This document shows positions 1-7,320 of a stretch of DNA of 32,814 nucleotides, in pieces. How positions within the stretch are numbered: position 1 is the first letter of the stretch; every line of letters begins with the position of its first letter. Source of the stretch: Planctomycetales bacterium. Lineage in GTDB: Bacteria; Planctomycetota; Planctomycetia; Isosphaerales; Isosphaeraceae. Location of the stretch: NCBI GenBank assembly GCA_027452145.1, contig DAIDHB010000058.1, forward strand, positions 1 through 32,814, written 5' to 3'. Position numbers and translations under genes: made by a program. Below the pieces are notes generated by a model. It was not told where the DNA came from and did not search any database. It saw only the letters and a list, made by a program, of their open reading frames with translations.

Positions 1-275
1 CAGAGACACAGCGCGGCCTTCGGCCGCAGTGGTCAGTGGTCAGTGGTCAGTTGAAGATCGGGACGTTAGGTGACAGCTTGCTGATCGGGACCCTGGCCCA
101 GCTTGACAATCTTGCACGGCGTACAAAGTTCTCGAAGTGAGTAGTACAGAGACACAGAGACCGGAAGAGAAGACCGTTGGGGGACGGGGCATGGGAGATC
201 GGCCGGGGTGAGCCGGTCTCGAGTCCTCTTCTCTTCTCGGTCCGATCTCTGTGTCTCGGTGTGTCTGTGGTTTCC
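1..275. repeat. Repeat-rich gene-free stretch: hairpin, heptamer repeats, imperfect inverted repeat
   Basis: No convincing gene is present. A GCGGCC/GGCCGC hairpin with a TTC loop lies at 13-27. CAGTGGT is repeated three times at 27-47. An imperfect inverted repeat has a left arm near 144-172 (CAGAGACACAGAGACCGG type) and a right arm near 226-262 (CTCTGTGTCTCGGTGTGTC type). The arms use the same vocabulary (CACAGAG/CTCTGTG) as the perfect element at 4863-4987, so this looks like a decayed member of the same class. Whether it is transcribed cannot be seen. Confidence 0.6.
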
Positions 276-394
276 TCCGGGGGCTGGCCAGCGGGAAACG
301 GCGGAGCCGGGATGGACCGAGGGCGATCCGGGCGAGGAAAGCAATCCGATTTCTCTGTTCGCAAGCGTAAGAGTCTCGAACTCAACGACGGCTG

Positions 395-488
395 CGTCCG
401 TCTTCTCTGCTTCTCTGCTTTCTCTGCTTTCTCTGCGTCTCTGCGTGAAACGTCTTCGTCTTCTCTGCGTGAAACGTCCTCGTCATCC
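395..488. repeat. CTCTGC-type short tandem repeat downstream of the GT-C-like gene
   Basis: TTCTCTGC/TTTCTCTGC units repeat several times from about 395. They are followed by two copies of a CTCTGCGTGAAACGTC unit, at roughly 436-455 and 465-480. The array ends at the stop codon of the neighbouring minus-strand gene (489). It has no constant-length spacers, so it is not a CRISPR array. It is better described as an intergenic interspersed repeat. Confidence 0.6.
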
Positions 489-1991
489 TCACACCGCCGG
501 ATACACCACCTGGATCAATGACTGAAGCGCCAGGGTCTGGGCGCCGATCAGGGCGGTCGTGACGGCCAGGGCGATCGGGCGCGGGGGGAAGCGCTCGAGG
601 CCGACGGCGGCGGCGATCAGGAACGGCGGGGTGTAGAGCATCCAGAGCCGGGCGACCTCGCCCATGTTGCGGCCGGTCAGGTTGACGAGCAGCAGGACGA
701 GCAGCGTGATCCCCACGATGCGCGGGATCTCGCGAGGTTTCACCAGGCCCAGCACGAACCAGACGATCGCCGGCAGGCCGATGGCGATCGCCAGCTCGAT
801 CATGTTGGCCCAGAGCCACAAGGAGTAAGTGCGCGGATATTCGTCGTAGAACCGCGCGTGGTGGTGCAGGTTCCAGCTCCAGACGACGAACGGGTTGGCG
901 CGCGTGACGGCCCACCCGGCCAGGATGAACGCCAGGAACCCGATGCCGACGGCCGCGATCAGGGCCAGGCGGTCGGGCCATTTGAGGTCGCGCTGGCTCA
1001 GGACATAAAGCGCGACGATCAGGCCGACGGGCAGGAATGCCAGGGTAAAGAGCATGCCGAAGGCCATCACCAGGCCCGACGCGGCCGCGGCGATCCAGGC
1101 CCAGGCGGATCGTCGGCCGGCGAGGTGCAGCCGGCGTACGGACCAGGCGGCGAGCGCCCAGGCGGCGCTCGAAAGAAAAGGATAGGTCGTGTCGGCGCCG
1201 GGCTGGAACAGGTTCGGGGCCGAGGCCAGCGGCCAGAGCGCGGCGGCCGACCAGGCCACGCGCGCCGGCAGTGCCTGGCGGGCGAGCAGGTACAGGGGAA
1301 TCACCGTGCCGGCGCAGGCGAGCAGGGTCAGCAGCGCGGTGGCATAGAGCGAGGCACGCTCGGCCGGGCGAATCGGATGGCCGTCGGTCGGCGGAAGCGA
1401 GCGGAACGCGACGCGGACCGTCTCGGGCATCGCCGCGTTGAGCCGGTTTGCCAGCGACGGGTTGTCTTCCATCGCGCGGAGCAAGATGCACTGGGCGACG
1501 ATCAGGCCGGGCGGATGGGTGCCGATGTGGAGCGAGTCCTGGCCGCGGATCCAGTCGGGGTACTCGCGGAGGAACCGCCAGGGATCCGCCGCGGCGCGGT
1601 CGCGGGCGATCCGGAAATAACCGGTCGAGGCCGGGAGGTAATTCACGTACGCCCAGCGGGTCAGGCCGTAGCCGTAGGGTGCCCCATACAGGACGGCGAG
1701 CTGCACGCCGACCGACGCGACGAAGAGCGCGGCGAGCCACATCGACTCGACCCCGCGCGAGGCGGGCGCCGCCAGCCGGCGCGCGCCCAGCGCGACGAAT
1801 CCCCCATACACGCCGATGCTCACAATCGCCAGCGCGAGCGTGCCGCCGAGCGGGCCGACGCCCGCGGGCAGGCGCGGCCATTCCCACTCACCGCGGATTC
1901 CCAGCGGCATCCGGCCCGTGGCGACGCCGACGGCCAGCCCGAGCACCAGGGCGGCCTGGATCGCCAGGATGATTGCGAGTCTCCAGCGCAT
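489..1991 (-). CDS. Polytopic membrane protein, GT-C / family 39-like glycosyltransferase candidate
   Basis: This 500-residue protein is very hydrophobic, with about 10 to 12 predicted membrane segments from the first one (residues 4-24) to the C-terminus. An extramembrane loop after the third segment (about residues 120-180) holds acidic and aromatic residues and the motif GTHPPG. An HPPG in a large first loop recurs in GT-C type, lipid-linked-sugar glycosyltransferases such as family 39, so that is the suggested class; the substrate is unknown. The ATG at 1991 is preferred because it directly precedes the first membrane segment. An upstream ATG at 2087 would add 32 polar residues encoded partly by the GATCC repeat. 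The gene stands alone, divergent from the MFS gene. It could also be another polytopic membrane protein of no enzymatic function; the GT-C call is moderate. Confidence 0.7.
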   Translation of the reverse strand: MRWRLAIILAIQAALVLGLAVGVATGRMPLGIRGEWEWPRLPAGVGPLGGTLALAIVSIGVYGGFVALGARRLAAPASRGVESMWLAALFVASVGVQLAVLYGAPYGYGLTRWAYVNYLPASTGYFRIARDRAAADPWRFLREYPDWIRGQDSLHIGTHPPGLIVAQCILLRAMEDNPSLANRLNAAMPETVRVAFRSLPPTDGHPIRPAERASLYATALLTLLACAGTVIPLYLLARQALPARVAWSAAALWPLASAPNLFQPGADTTYPFLSSAAWALAAWSVRRLHLAGRRSAWAWIAAAASGLVMAFGMLFTLAFLPVGLIVALYVLSQRDLKWPDRLALIAAVGIGFLAFILAGWAVTRANPFVVWSWNLHHHARFYDEYPRTYSLWLWANMIELAIAIGLPAIVWFVLGLVKPREIPRIVGITLLVLLLVNLTGRNMGEVARLWMLYTPPFLIAAAVGLERFPPRPIALAVTTALIGAQTLALQSLIQVVYPAV

Positions 1992-1997
1992 GGGCAC

Positions 1998-2022
1998 GAT
2001 CCGATCCGATCCGATCCGATCC
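1998..2022. repeat. Five perfect GATCC pentanucleotide repeats at the 5' end of the GT-C-like gene
   Basis: GATCC occurs five times head to tail, ending 6 bases before the ATG at 1991 on the minus strand. Read in the gene's direction the unit is GGATC, so GGA triplets fill the ribosome-binding-site position. Simple repeats with a unit not divisible by three can change length by slippage. Here that would alter spacing, or reading frame if the upstream start at 2087 is used. Confidence 0.85.
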
Positions 2023-2163
2023 GACGAGTTCCGGCAAAACGGGAACGGGCACCTCGTGGAGCCGGTCCTCGATCCGTTCCTGGGCACGATCTTAGCGACG
2101 ATCGCCCCGGCCCGCGAGGCGGCGAGGCGAAATCGTCAGGCAAGCGCAGGGGGATTTCAAGCA

Positions 2164-2216
2164 GGTCGGGCATTCTTGCCCGACGCTCCAGCCCCGTCGG
2201 GCAAGAATGCCCGACC
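2164..2216. repeat. Perfect 21-bp intergenic inverted repeat (GGTCGGGCATTCTTGCCCGAC type)
   Basis: The arms at 2164-2184 and 2196-2216 are exact reverse complements separated by 11 bases. Each arm is itself partly palindromic (GTCGGGC...GCCCGAC), so two small hairpins or one large one can form. The element lies between two divergent genes, so it is not a terminator for either of them. It probably belongs to a dispersed palindromic repeat family; its function is unknown. Confidence 0.85.
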
Positions 2217-2410
2217 GACTGATCCGCCGACAAAAGCAAATCGCCACCACGCGGTTGCGGAGCGCGTTCGGGCATGGTTTCATCGTGGTTCACTGAAGGT
2301 TCGCCCCACCCCGGCCCCGGCGGGCGCCGGCCCGACGGGCCGCCCCCACGAACCGATCGATCGACCGACCGACCGAACGAACGACCCGGACAGGACGACC
2401 GACCGACGGG

Positions 2411-2450
2411 CGGAATCGCCCGCTGGCGGGCGGAATCGCCCGCTGGCGGG
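2411..2450. repeat. Two perfect 20-bp tandem repeats in the MFS gene leader
   Basis: The 20-base unit starting CGGAATCGCC is repeated exactly at 2411-2430 and 2431-2450, after a GACC/GACCGA-rich run at 2353-2410. It ends 33 bases before the chosen MFS start codon (2484) and overlaps the upstream in-frame extension of that ORF. The low-complexity translation of this leader is one reason for rejecting the longer start at 2274. Confidence 0.8.
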
Positions 2451-2483
2451 CGGGCCCGGCCCGGCGACGCGGAGGACCGCCCG

Positions 2484-3896
2484 ATGCATTTCAGCGACGA
2501 CGCGCCCGGATCCGCAGCCAACCTTGAGCGGCCGCAAGGCGCCTGGTGGCAGGAGCTGACGGGATACCAGTGGTTCGTGTTCGTCGTCGCCTCGCTGGGG
2601 TGGTTGTTCGACACGATGGATCAGCAGCTCTTCACCATGGCCCGCGTGTCGGCGGTCCGCAGCCTGCTGGGCGTCGCCACCGGCGACCAGTCCCAGCTCA
2701 AGCTCGTCGAAGCATGGTCGGGCTACACCAATTCCATCTTCCTCATCGGCTGGGGGACCGGCGGTATCATCTTCGGCATCCTGGGCGACCGGATCGGCCG
2801 GGAGAAGACGATGACCCTCACGATCCTCAGCTATTCGGCCTTCACGGGGCTGAGCGCGCTTTCGAAGGGCGTCTGGGATTTCGCGCTCTGGCGGTTCCTC
2901 ACCGGCCTGGGAGTGGGCGGGCAGCTCGCGGTGAGCGTGTCATTAGTCGCCGAGGTGATGTCGGACCGGGTGCGGCCGATGGCGCTGGGGTCGCTCCAGG
3001 CATTATCGGCGGTGGGGAACATGATGGCGGCCGGGATCGGCATGACGCTGGGCCGCCTCCAGGAGACGGGCCAGATTGCCAGCTCATGGCGGGCGATGTT
3101 CCTGGTGGGGACGGTGCCGGCGCTCCTGGTCATCCCGATCTTCCTTCGGCTGAGGGAGCCCGAGCGGTGGAAGGCCGCGGCGAGGGAGGGCGAACTGGCC
3201 GCCGGCGATAAGCCGAAGCTCGGGTCGCTGGCCGAGCTGTTTGGCGACCCGCGATGGCGGCGGAACACGATCGTCGGCATGATTTTGGCGTTCGCCGGTG
3301 TGGTGGGCCTCTGGGGCATCGGCTTCTTCAGCTTCGACCTGATCGACGCGGTGTTCCGCAAGCACTTCCTCGCCCAGGACCTCTCTCCCCGCGAGGTCGA
3401 GGGCCGGCTGTCTTTCTGGAAGGGGATCACGTCGATGGTGCAGAACGCCGGGGCGTTCTTCGGCATCTATGCGTTCGCCATCATGGGCCGGTCGCTCGGC
3501 CGCCGGCCGGCGTTCGCGATCTCGTTCGTCATGGCCGCGATCGCGACCGTGGCGACGTTCTGGTTCCTCGACTCGTTCTGGCAGATCTTCGTGCTGATCC
3601 CGATCATGGGCTTCTGCCAGCTCGCGCTGTTCGGGGGATATGCGATCTACCTGCCCGAATTATTCCCGACGCGGTTGCGGAGCACCGGGGTGTCGCTGTG
3701 CTACAACGTCGGCGGCCGGCTGGTCGCGGCCGGCGGGTCGTCGCTGAAGGGTCTGCTGTCGAGCTCGGTCTTCGGCAATTATCCGGCCCCGATGCCGATG
3801 CGGCTCTCGGGGATCGCGATGTGCGCGGTGTTCCTGATGGGCCTGCTGGTGTTGCCGTTCGCGCCAGAGACGAAGGACCAGCCGTTGCCGGAGTGA
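2484..3896 (+). CDS. MFS transporter, sugar/organic-acid porter type
   Basis: This 470-residue inner-membrane protein of the major facilitator superfamily has about 12 membrane segments. The first (about residues 30-50) carries FDTMD, the acidic pair typical of sugar porter and aromatic-acid:H+ symporter branches. The loop 2-3 motif A is visible as GILGDRIGREK (98-108). LPELFPTRLRSTG in the second half matches the PExxPTxxR signature of sugar-porter-like MFS proteins. A central cytoplasmic loop (about residues 225-255) is charged. The ATG at 2484 is chosen because GGAGG lies 8 bases upstream (2471-2475); the ORF is open back to 2274, but that part is low-complexity repeat sequence. The substrate cannot be inferred. 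The NagB gene is convergent, so a link to amino-sugar use is only a guess. Confidence 0.88.
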   Translation: MHFSDDAPGSAANLERPQGAWWQELTGYQWFVFVVASLGWLFDTMDQQLFTMARVSAVRSLLGVATGDQSQLKLVEAWSGYTNSIFLIGWGTGGIIFGILGDRIGREKTMTLTILSYSAFTGLSALSKGVWDFALWRFLTGLGVGGQLAVSVSLVAEVMSDRVRPMALGSLQALSAVGNMMAAGIGMTLGRLQETGQIASSWRAMFLVGTVPALLVIPIFLRLREPERWKAAAREGELAAGDKPKLGSLAELFGDPRWRRNTIVGMILAFAGVVGLWGIGFFSFDLIDAVFRKHFLAQDLSPREVEGRLSFWKGITSMVQNAGAFFGIYAFAIMGRSLGRRPAFAISFVMAAIATVATFWFLDSFWQIFVLIPIMGFCQLALFGGYAIYLPELFPTRLRSTGVSLCYNVGGRLVAAGGSSLKGLLSSSVFGNYPAPMPMRLSGIAMCAVFLMGLLVLPFAPETKDQPLPE

Positions 3897-3916
3897 CGTC
3901 GTCCGCCCGGCGGATG

Positions 3917-3935
3917 GTCCCGCGGCTCCCGGGAC
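3917..3935. terminator. Short GC hairpin between convergent genes, possible terminator
   Basis: GTCCCG and CGGGAC form a 6-bp stem around a 7-base loop in the 45-base gap between the convergent MFS and NagB-type stop codons. There is no T tract on either side, so intrinsic termination is possible but not shown. Confidence 0.3.
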
Positions 3936-3941
3936 GGGCTC

Positions 3942-4736
3942 TCAGACCACCAGCCGGGCCGAGTCGCGGTCGAGGTAGAGCCGCGCGCCCTTGTGGCGGC
4001 GCAGGGCGGTCGCGGGGCACGACTCGTTGATCGGGCCGCGGAGGGTATTCAGGACGGCGTTTGCCTTGCGCGGGCCGGGCACGATCACCGCGAGCGATCG
4101 GGCGCGCAAAAGCGCCGGGATCGTCAGGGTATAGGCATGGGTCGGGACGTCCTCGAGCCGGGCGAGATGCGCGTCGTGGAGCTGCTGGTTGCGGCAGGCG
4201 GCGTCGAGGCGGACGACCTTCACCAGCACCGGGTCGAGGAAGTCGGCGACGGGCGGGTCGTTGAACGCCAGGTGGCCGTTCTCGCCGATGCCGGCACAGA
4301 CGACGTCGGTCGGCTCGGCGAGCAGGAGGCTCTCGTACTCCAGGCACGTGGCCAGGGGCCGGTCGGTGCGCTCGCCGGGGATCAGCCGGAGCTGATCCGG
4401 AGTCATCGCGGCGAGGCGGAAGATGTGCTCCTGAAGATACCGGCGGAAGGAGAGCGGATGGTCGGCGTCGAGGCCGAGGTATTCGTCCATGTGGAAGGCG
4501 GCGACGCGGGACCAGTCGACGTCCGGGCGGGCGACCAGCTCGGCGAGCAGCTCATCCTGGCTGGGTGCGGCGGCGAAGATGACGTTCGCCCGGCCGGCCT
4601 CGCGCTGGCGATCGGCGATGGCCTGGGCCACGTGCCGGGCGGCGGCTCGACCCGCCTGGGCGCGGGTCTCATAGACGAGGACTTCGAGCGCGTCCGCATG
4701 GAAGCGGGAGATCGTGGCGGGCTCGGAGGCCGACAT
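3942..4736 (-). CDS. nagB: Glucosamine-6-phosphate deaminase family protein (NagB-like)
   Basis: This 264-residue cytoplasmic protein of the glucosamine/galactosamine-6-phosphate isomerase family has about the length of E. coli NagB. Such enzymes convert glucosamine-6-phosphate to fructose-6-phosphate and ammonia in amino-sugar catabolism. Visible motifs are FHMDEYLGL (81-89), whose Asp84 matches the proton-transfer Asp72 of E. coli, and GIGENGHLAFND (149-160) with the ring-opening His155. Asn153 stands where E. coli has Asp141, and Asp160 where it has Glu148. Asn at the first site also occurs in Gram-positive NagB. The ATG at 4736 has AGGA 8 bases upstream and starts at the family's usual point; an in-frame extension to 4907 comes from repeat sequence. 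No nagA or nagE lies nearby, so the exact sugar phosphate is inferred only. Confidence 0.85.
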   Translation of the reverse strand: MSASEPATISRFHADALEVLVYETRAQAGRAAARHVAQAIADRQREAGRANVIFAAAPSQDELLAELVARPDVDWSRVAAFHMDEYLGLDADHPLSFRRYLQEHIFRLAAMTPDQLRLIPGERTDRPLATCLEYESLLLAEPTDVVCAGIGENGHLAFNDPPVADFLDPVLVKVVRLDAACRNQQLHDAHLARLEDVPTHAYTLTIPALLRARSLAVIVPGPRKANAVLNTLRGPINESCPATALRRHKGARLYLDRDSARLVV

Positions 4737-4862
4737 GTCCGGGATCCTGGGGAGTGGGGTTGGGTTGGGCTCGACCCGAAGGATTCTCGCCACAGGAATG
4801 CCGGGCCGGGTTGGTTGCCGATCGGGTTGGCGCTCCGATCCGGTTTCGTTCCCGATTCCGAT

Positions 4863-4987
4863 TTGAACCACAGAGGCACAGAGAGGAAGAAAAGTCCGAG
4901 AAATCATCGAAGCGAGAAGTCAGCAGATGAAAGCCTTGTGTCTTCTTCTCTGTGAATCCTCTGTGTCTCTGTGCCTCTGTGGTTCAA
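4863..4987. repeat. 125-bp intergenic element with perfect 22-bp inverted ends (CACAGAG class)
   Basis: The arms 4863-4884 and 4966-4987 are exact reverse complements beginning TTGAACCACAGAGG. Inside the right arm CTCTGTG recurs, so the arm is built from degenerate CACAGAG heptamers. The element lies between the NagB-type gene and the next minus-strand gene and encodes no protein. It resembles a MITE-like or REP-like interspersed element; no target-site duplication could be recognised. Confidence 0.85.
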
Positions 4988-5087
4988 GATCCGTGTTCGA
5001 TTCCCCGAGTCCTGCCGAATGAGTCGCTCGACTGAACTTACCCCATTCCCCGCGTGGATGCCAATCGGCCGGGTCGATCGTCGGGCG

Positions 5088-5312
5088 TCAGCAGGAGCAC
5101 GAGGCGGCCAGGCGCGAGGCGGACCCGGCGGCCAGATCGGCGGTGCGGAGCTGCTCGCAGAGCTTCTGGCACTGGTCCAGGTCGCCGAGCATCGCATCGG
5201 CGAGGAAGGACTGGGTGGGCTCGTCGCTGGTCCACTGGAGCTGGTCGTGGCAGCGGGCCAGGTGGTCGATCAGGTCCTTCATCCACAGCAAGGTGTGACG
5301 CCGATTTCTCAT
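5088..5312 (-). CDS. Small hypothetical protein with a Cys-containing tail
   Basis: The protein has 74 residues, no signal peptide and no membrane segment, and is probably cytoplasmic. It is mainly helical by composition, with a basic N-terminus, and contains five cysteines and a histidine-rich front (HLARCHDQ at 18-25). It ends in SCSC, which suggests possible metal or thiol chemistry. The start at 5312 has AGGAG 9 bases upstream, which supports a real gene. I do not recognise a family. It is followed on the same strand by the repeat element and the NagB-type gene, about 350 bases away, so cotranscription is uncertain. Confidence 0.6.
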   Translation of the reverse strand: MRNRRHTLLWMKDLIDHLARCHDQLQWTSDEPTQSFLADAMLGDLDQCQKLCEQLRTADLAAGSASRLAASCSC

Positions 5313-5712
5313 CGCGGGGTGCTCCTTCACTCGCCTCGAGCGGAAGGCGATTCGACTCTTCCTATCGTGAATCCCAGCCCGAACTTGCATGGCCTGCCCC
5401 GCGGGTCGGGCGGCCAGGCCCGGGCTCCGTGGAGGGGGGAATTCGCAAAGGTCGTGCCGAGGGAAAACGCGGCCCGCAACAGGTTCTCCAAGCCGTTGCG
5501 AGCGGCAACCTTGAGGAAAAAAGTCCGCCCCCGCGCGGAATTCGGCCGGGTGGGGTATTGTTGTAAGGGTTACACGACCTGTCGGCGGTCCGACGCGGCG
5601 GGCGTCGCGCGGGGCCGCTGGGCAGGCGACGGTCCGGCCGATAGACTGGATGAAACCGCGGCCGGCGCGTGGCGCGGCCCGGGGCGGCGAGGTGGGGCGG
5701 GGGGAACCGAGC
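5313..5712. other. Divergent intergenic region, no gene seen
   Basis: These 400 bases separate the small Cys-tailed gene (-) from the cytidylate-kinase-like gene (+). ORFs crossing it are shadows with implausible composition. Promoters for both genes are expected here, but I could not identify a convincing -35/-10 pair. Confidence 0.5.
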
Positions 5713-6645
5713 ATGACGGCGTGGCAGACGGCCTCGACCTCATCGACCGACGAGCCGGGCCATGCGTCGTCGTCGCCGGCGCGATCGCACCTCTGGCCGG
5801 ATTTCCTCTCGCGCTGGCTGTTCGGCCGCGGCGACGAGGAGCGGCTGCCGCGCGCGGCATCGGGGGGCGTGGCGCGGTTCCAGAACATCGGCATCAGTCG
5901 CGAGGCCGGCGCGGGCGGAGGCGCCATTGCCCGGATGGTCGGCAAGCGGCTGGGCTGGAAGGTCTACGACGACGAGCTGATCGAGGCGATCGCGCATCGG
6001 ATGGGCGTCCCGCTCGACGAGGTCCGCACGCTGGACGAGCTGGCCCCTAGCGTCGTGCAGGACTGGCTGCTGCCGCTGCGCGAGGAATACTACGCGCCCC
6101 AGGAGGCGTATCTCGACCACCTGGCCAAGCTGATCGAGGCGATCGGCCGGGCGGGCGAATCGATCCTGGTCGGTCGCGGGGCCAATTACATGCTGCCGCG
6201 CGAGGTGACGCTGACGGTGCGGATCATCGCGCCGCTGAAGGTCCGGGCGATCCGGCTGGCGGAGCGCATGGGGGTCTCGGTGCGGACCGCTCGCCGCGCG
6301 GCGCGGGACATGGACCGGCGCCGGCTCCACTTCGACCGCACGATGCACCGGGCGAACTCGAGCGACCCGCACAACTACGACCTGGTGCTCGACTCGAACA
6401 GCCTGAGCCTCGAGATCGCCGCCGACGTGCTGGTGCGCGCGGTCGAGGCGGGCCGGCCGTCGGGCGCACCGGCCGGGCCCCTGCTCCGCGGCGGCGGCGC
6501 GGCCGAGCGCGTGGCGGTCAAGCCGCAGGCCCAGGGGGATCGGGCGCCGTCGACGCCTGAATCGTGGACCGCGCCGCCCCCATCGGCATCCGCCGGGGCG
6601 GAGGCGCCGCCGGCCGAGAATCGCGGCTCAGAGCACGGGCAATAG
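5713..6645 (+). CDS. Cytidylate-kinase-like family protein
   Basis: This 310-residue cytoplasmic protein has a nucleotide-kinase fold. After a polar N-terminus (about 1-50) comes GISREAGAGGG (about 61-71), the P-loop variant of the cytidylate-kinase-like family (Pfam Cytidylate_kin_2), then YDDELIEAIA. A LID-like Arg-rich stretch (RTARRAARDMDRRR) and DLVLDSNSLSLE follow, as in that family. The last 65 residues are Pro/Ala-rich and probably disordered. The ATG at 5713 follows a G-rich tract about 8 bases upstream; an in-frame start at 5650 would add 21 Gly/Arg/Pro residues. The real substrate is not known for most members, so this should not be called cmk. Its 3' end overlaps the convergent Uma2 gene by 18 bases. 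Confidence 0.85.
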   Translation: MTAWQTASTSSTDEPGHASSSPARSHLWPDFLSRWLFGRGDEERLPRAASGGVARFQNIGISREAGAGGGAIARMVGKRLGWKVYDDELIEAIAHRMGVPLDEVRTLDELAPSVVQDWLLPLREEYYAPQEAYLDHLAKLIEAIGRAGESILVGRGANYMLPREVTLTVRIIAPLKVRAIRLAERMGVSVRTARRAARDMDRRRLHFDRTMHRANSSDPHNYDLVLDSNSLSLEIAADVLVRAVEAGRPSGAPAGPLLRGGGAAERVAVKPQAQGDRAPSTPESWTAPPPSASAGAEAPPAENRGSEHGQ

Positions 6646-7197
6646 GTCGACCACGCGGATGCGGCCGACCTCGGCACCGTCGAGGATGACGGGGACTTCC
6701 TGGTCCTTTGTGAAGACCTGAGCCGTGCGGTAATCCTGGCCGTCGGGGTCGGAATAGACCTCAACCTGCGACTCGACGATGTTGATGATCCAGTAGTACG
6801 GAATGCGGCTGGCGGCGTAGATGCGCTTCAAATCCCGCTGGTGCCCGTAAAGACCATCGTCGGCAATCTCCAGGACGACACCGATGTCGGCGGCCGATTT
6901 GTCGCGCTCGATGTAGTCGCGGATCTGCCCGCGGATGACCGTGAGGTCGGGATCGGGCTTACTGTAGTCCGAGACGACCACCGGGTCCCGCCTGGCGACA
7001 TGCCAGCCGGGCACTGCGATCCGCTGGAAGGACTCAAACGACTTTTTGCCCGCCACAATGTGCAGGCGGGAGCGTTCCTCCATCGCCAGCAGGAACCCAT
7101 CGATTAGCTCGACGCGATCGCGCTCGTCGATGCATCCCGACTCGACCAACTGATCGTACTGGTCGACCGTCAGGCGATAAAGGTGCTTGACCGACAT
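6628..7197 (-). CDS. Uma2-family (DUF820) putative PD-(D/E)XK nuclease
   Basis: This 189-residue protein belongs to the Uma2/DUF820 family, which adopts a restriction-endonuclease-like fold and is multiplied in cyanobacteria and planctomycetes; the biological role is unresolved. The features seen are YRLTVDQYDQLVESG at the N-terminus, RVELIDGFLLAM, the PDP-D strand (KPDPDLTVIRG), VVLEIADDG with the putative catalytic Glu, the downstream DLKRIYA Lys, and PYYWIINI. All expected catalytic positions appear intact. The ATG at 7197 has GGAG 8 bases upstream and matches the family start, so the longer 7254 start is not used. It is the last gene of the minus-strand lpx block, 123 bases after lpxI, and may simply be a neighbour rather than part of lipid A synthesis. 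Confidence 0.85.
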   Translation of the reverse strand: MSVKHLYRLTVDQYDQLVESGCIDERDRVELIDGFLLAMEERSRLHIVAGKKSFESFQRIAVPGWHVARRDPVVVSDYSKPDPDLTVIRGQIRDYIERDKSAADIGVVLEIADDGLYGHQRDLKRIYAASRIPYYWIINIVESQVEVYSDPDGQDYRTAQVFTKDQEVPVILDGAEVGRIRVVDLLPVL

Positions 7198-7320
7198 GCC
7201 GGTGGCTCCGCTCGGGATCGGCGGTAAGGTGAGGGCGATCCTCGTCGATCGCATTGTACCCGACCCTATCCCCGGCGCCGCGCGGGAATCCCAGCTCCAG
7301 CCCGATCGTGATCGTCCGTC

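Noticed and set aside
395..488. CRISPR or coding tandem repeat
   Set aside because: Units are short and irregular without spacers, and the frames give no plausible protein.
3942..4736. Inactive NagB because Asp141 of E. coli is Asn here
   Set aside because: Asn at this site also occurs in functional Gram-positive NagB enzymes, and the ring-opening His is present.
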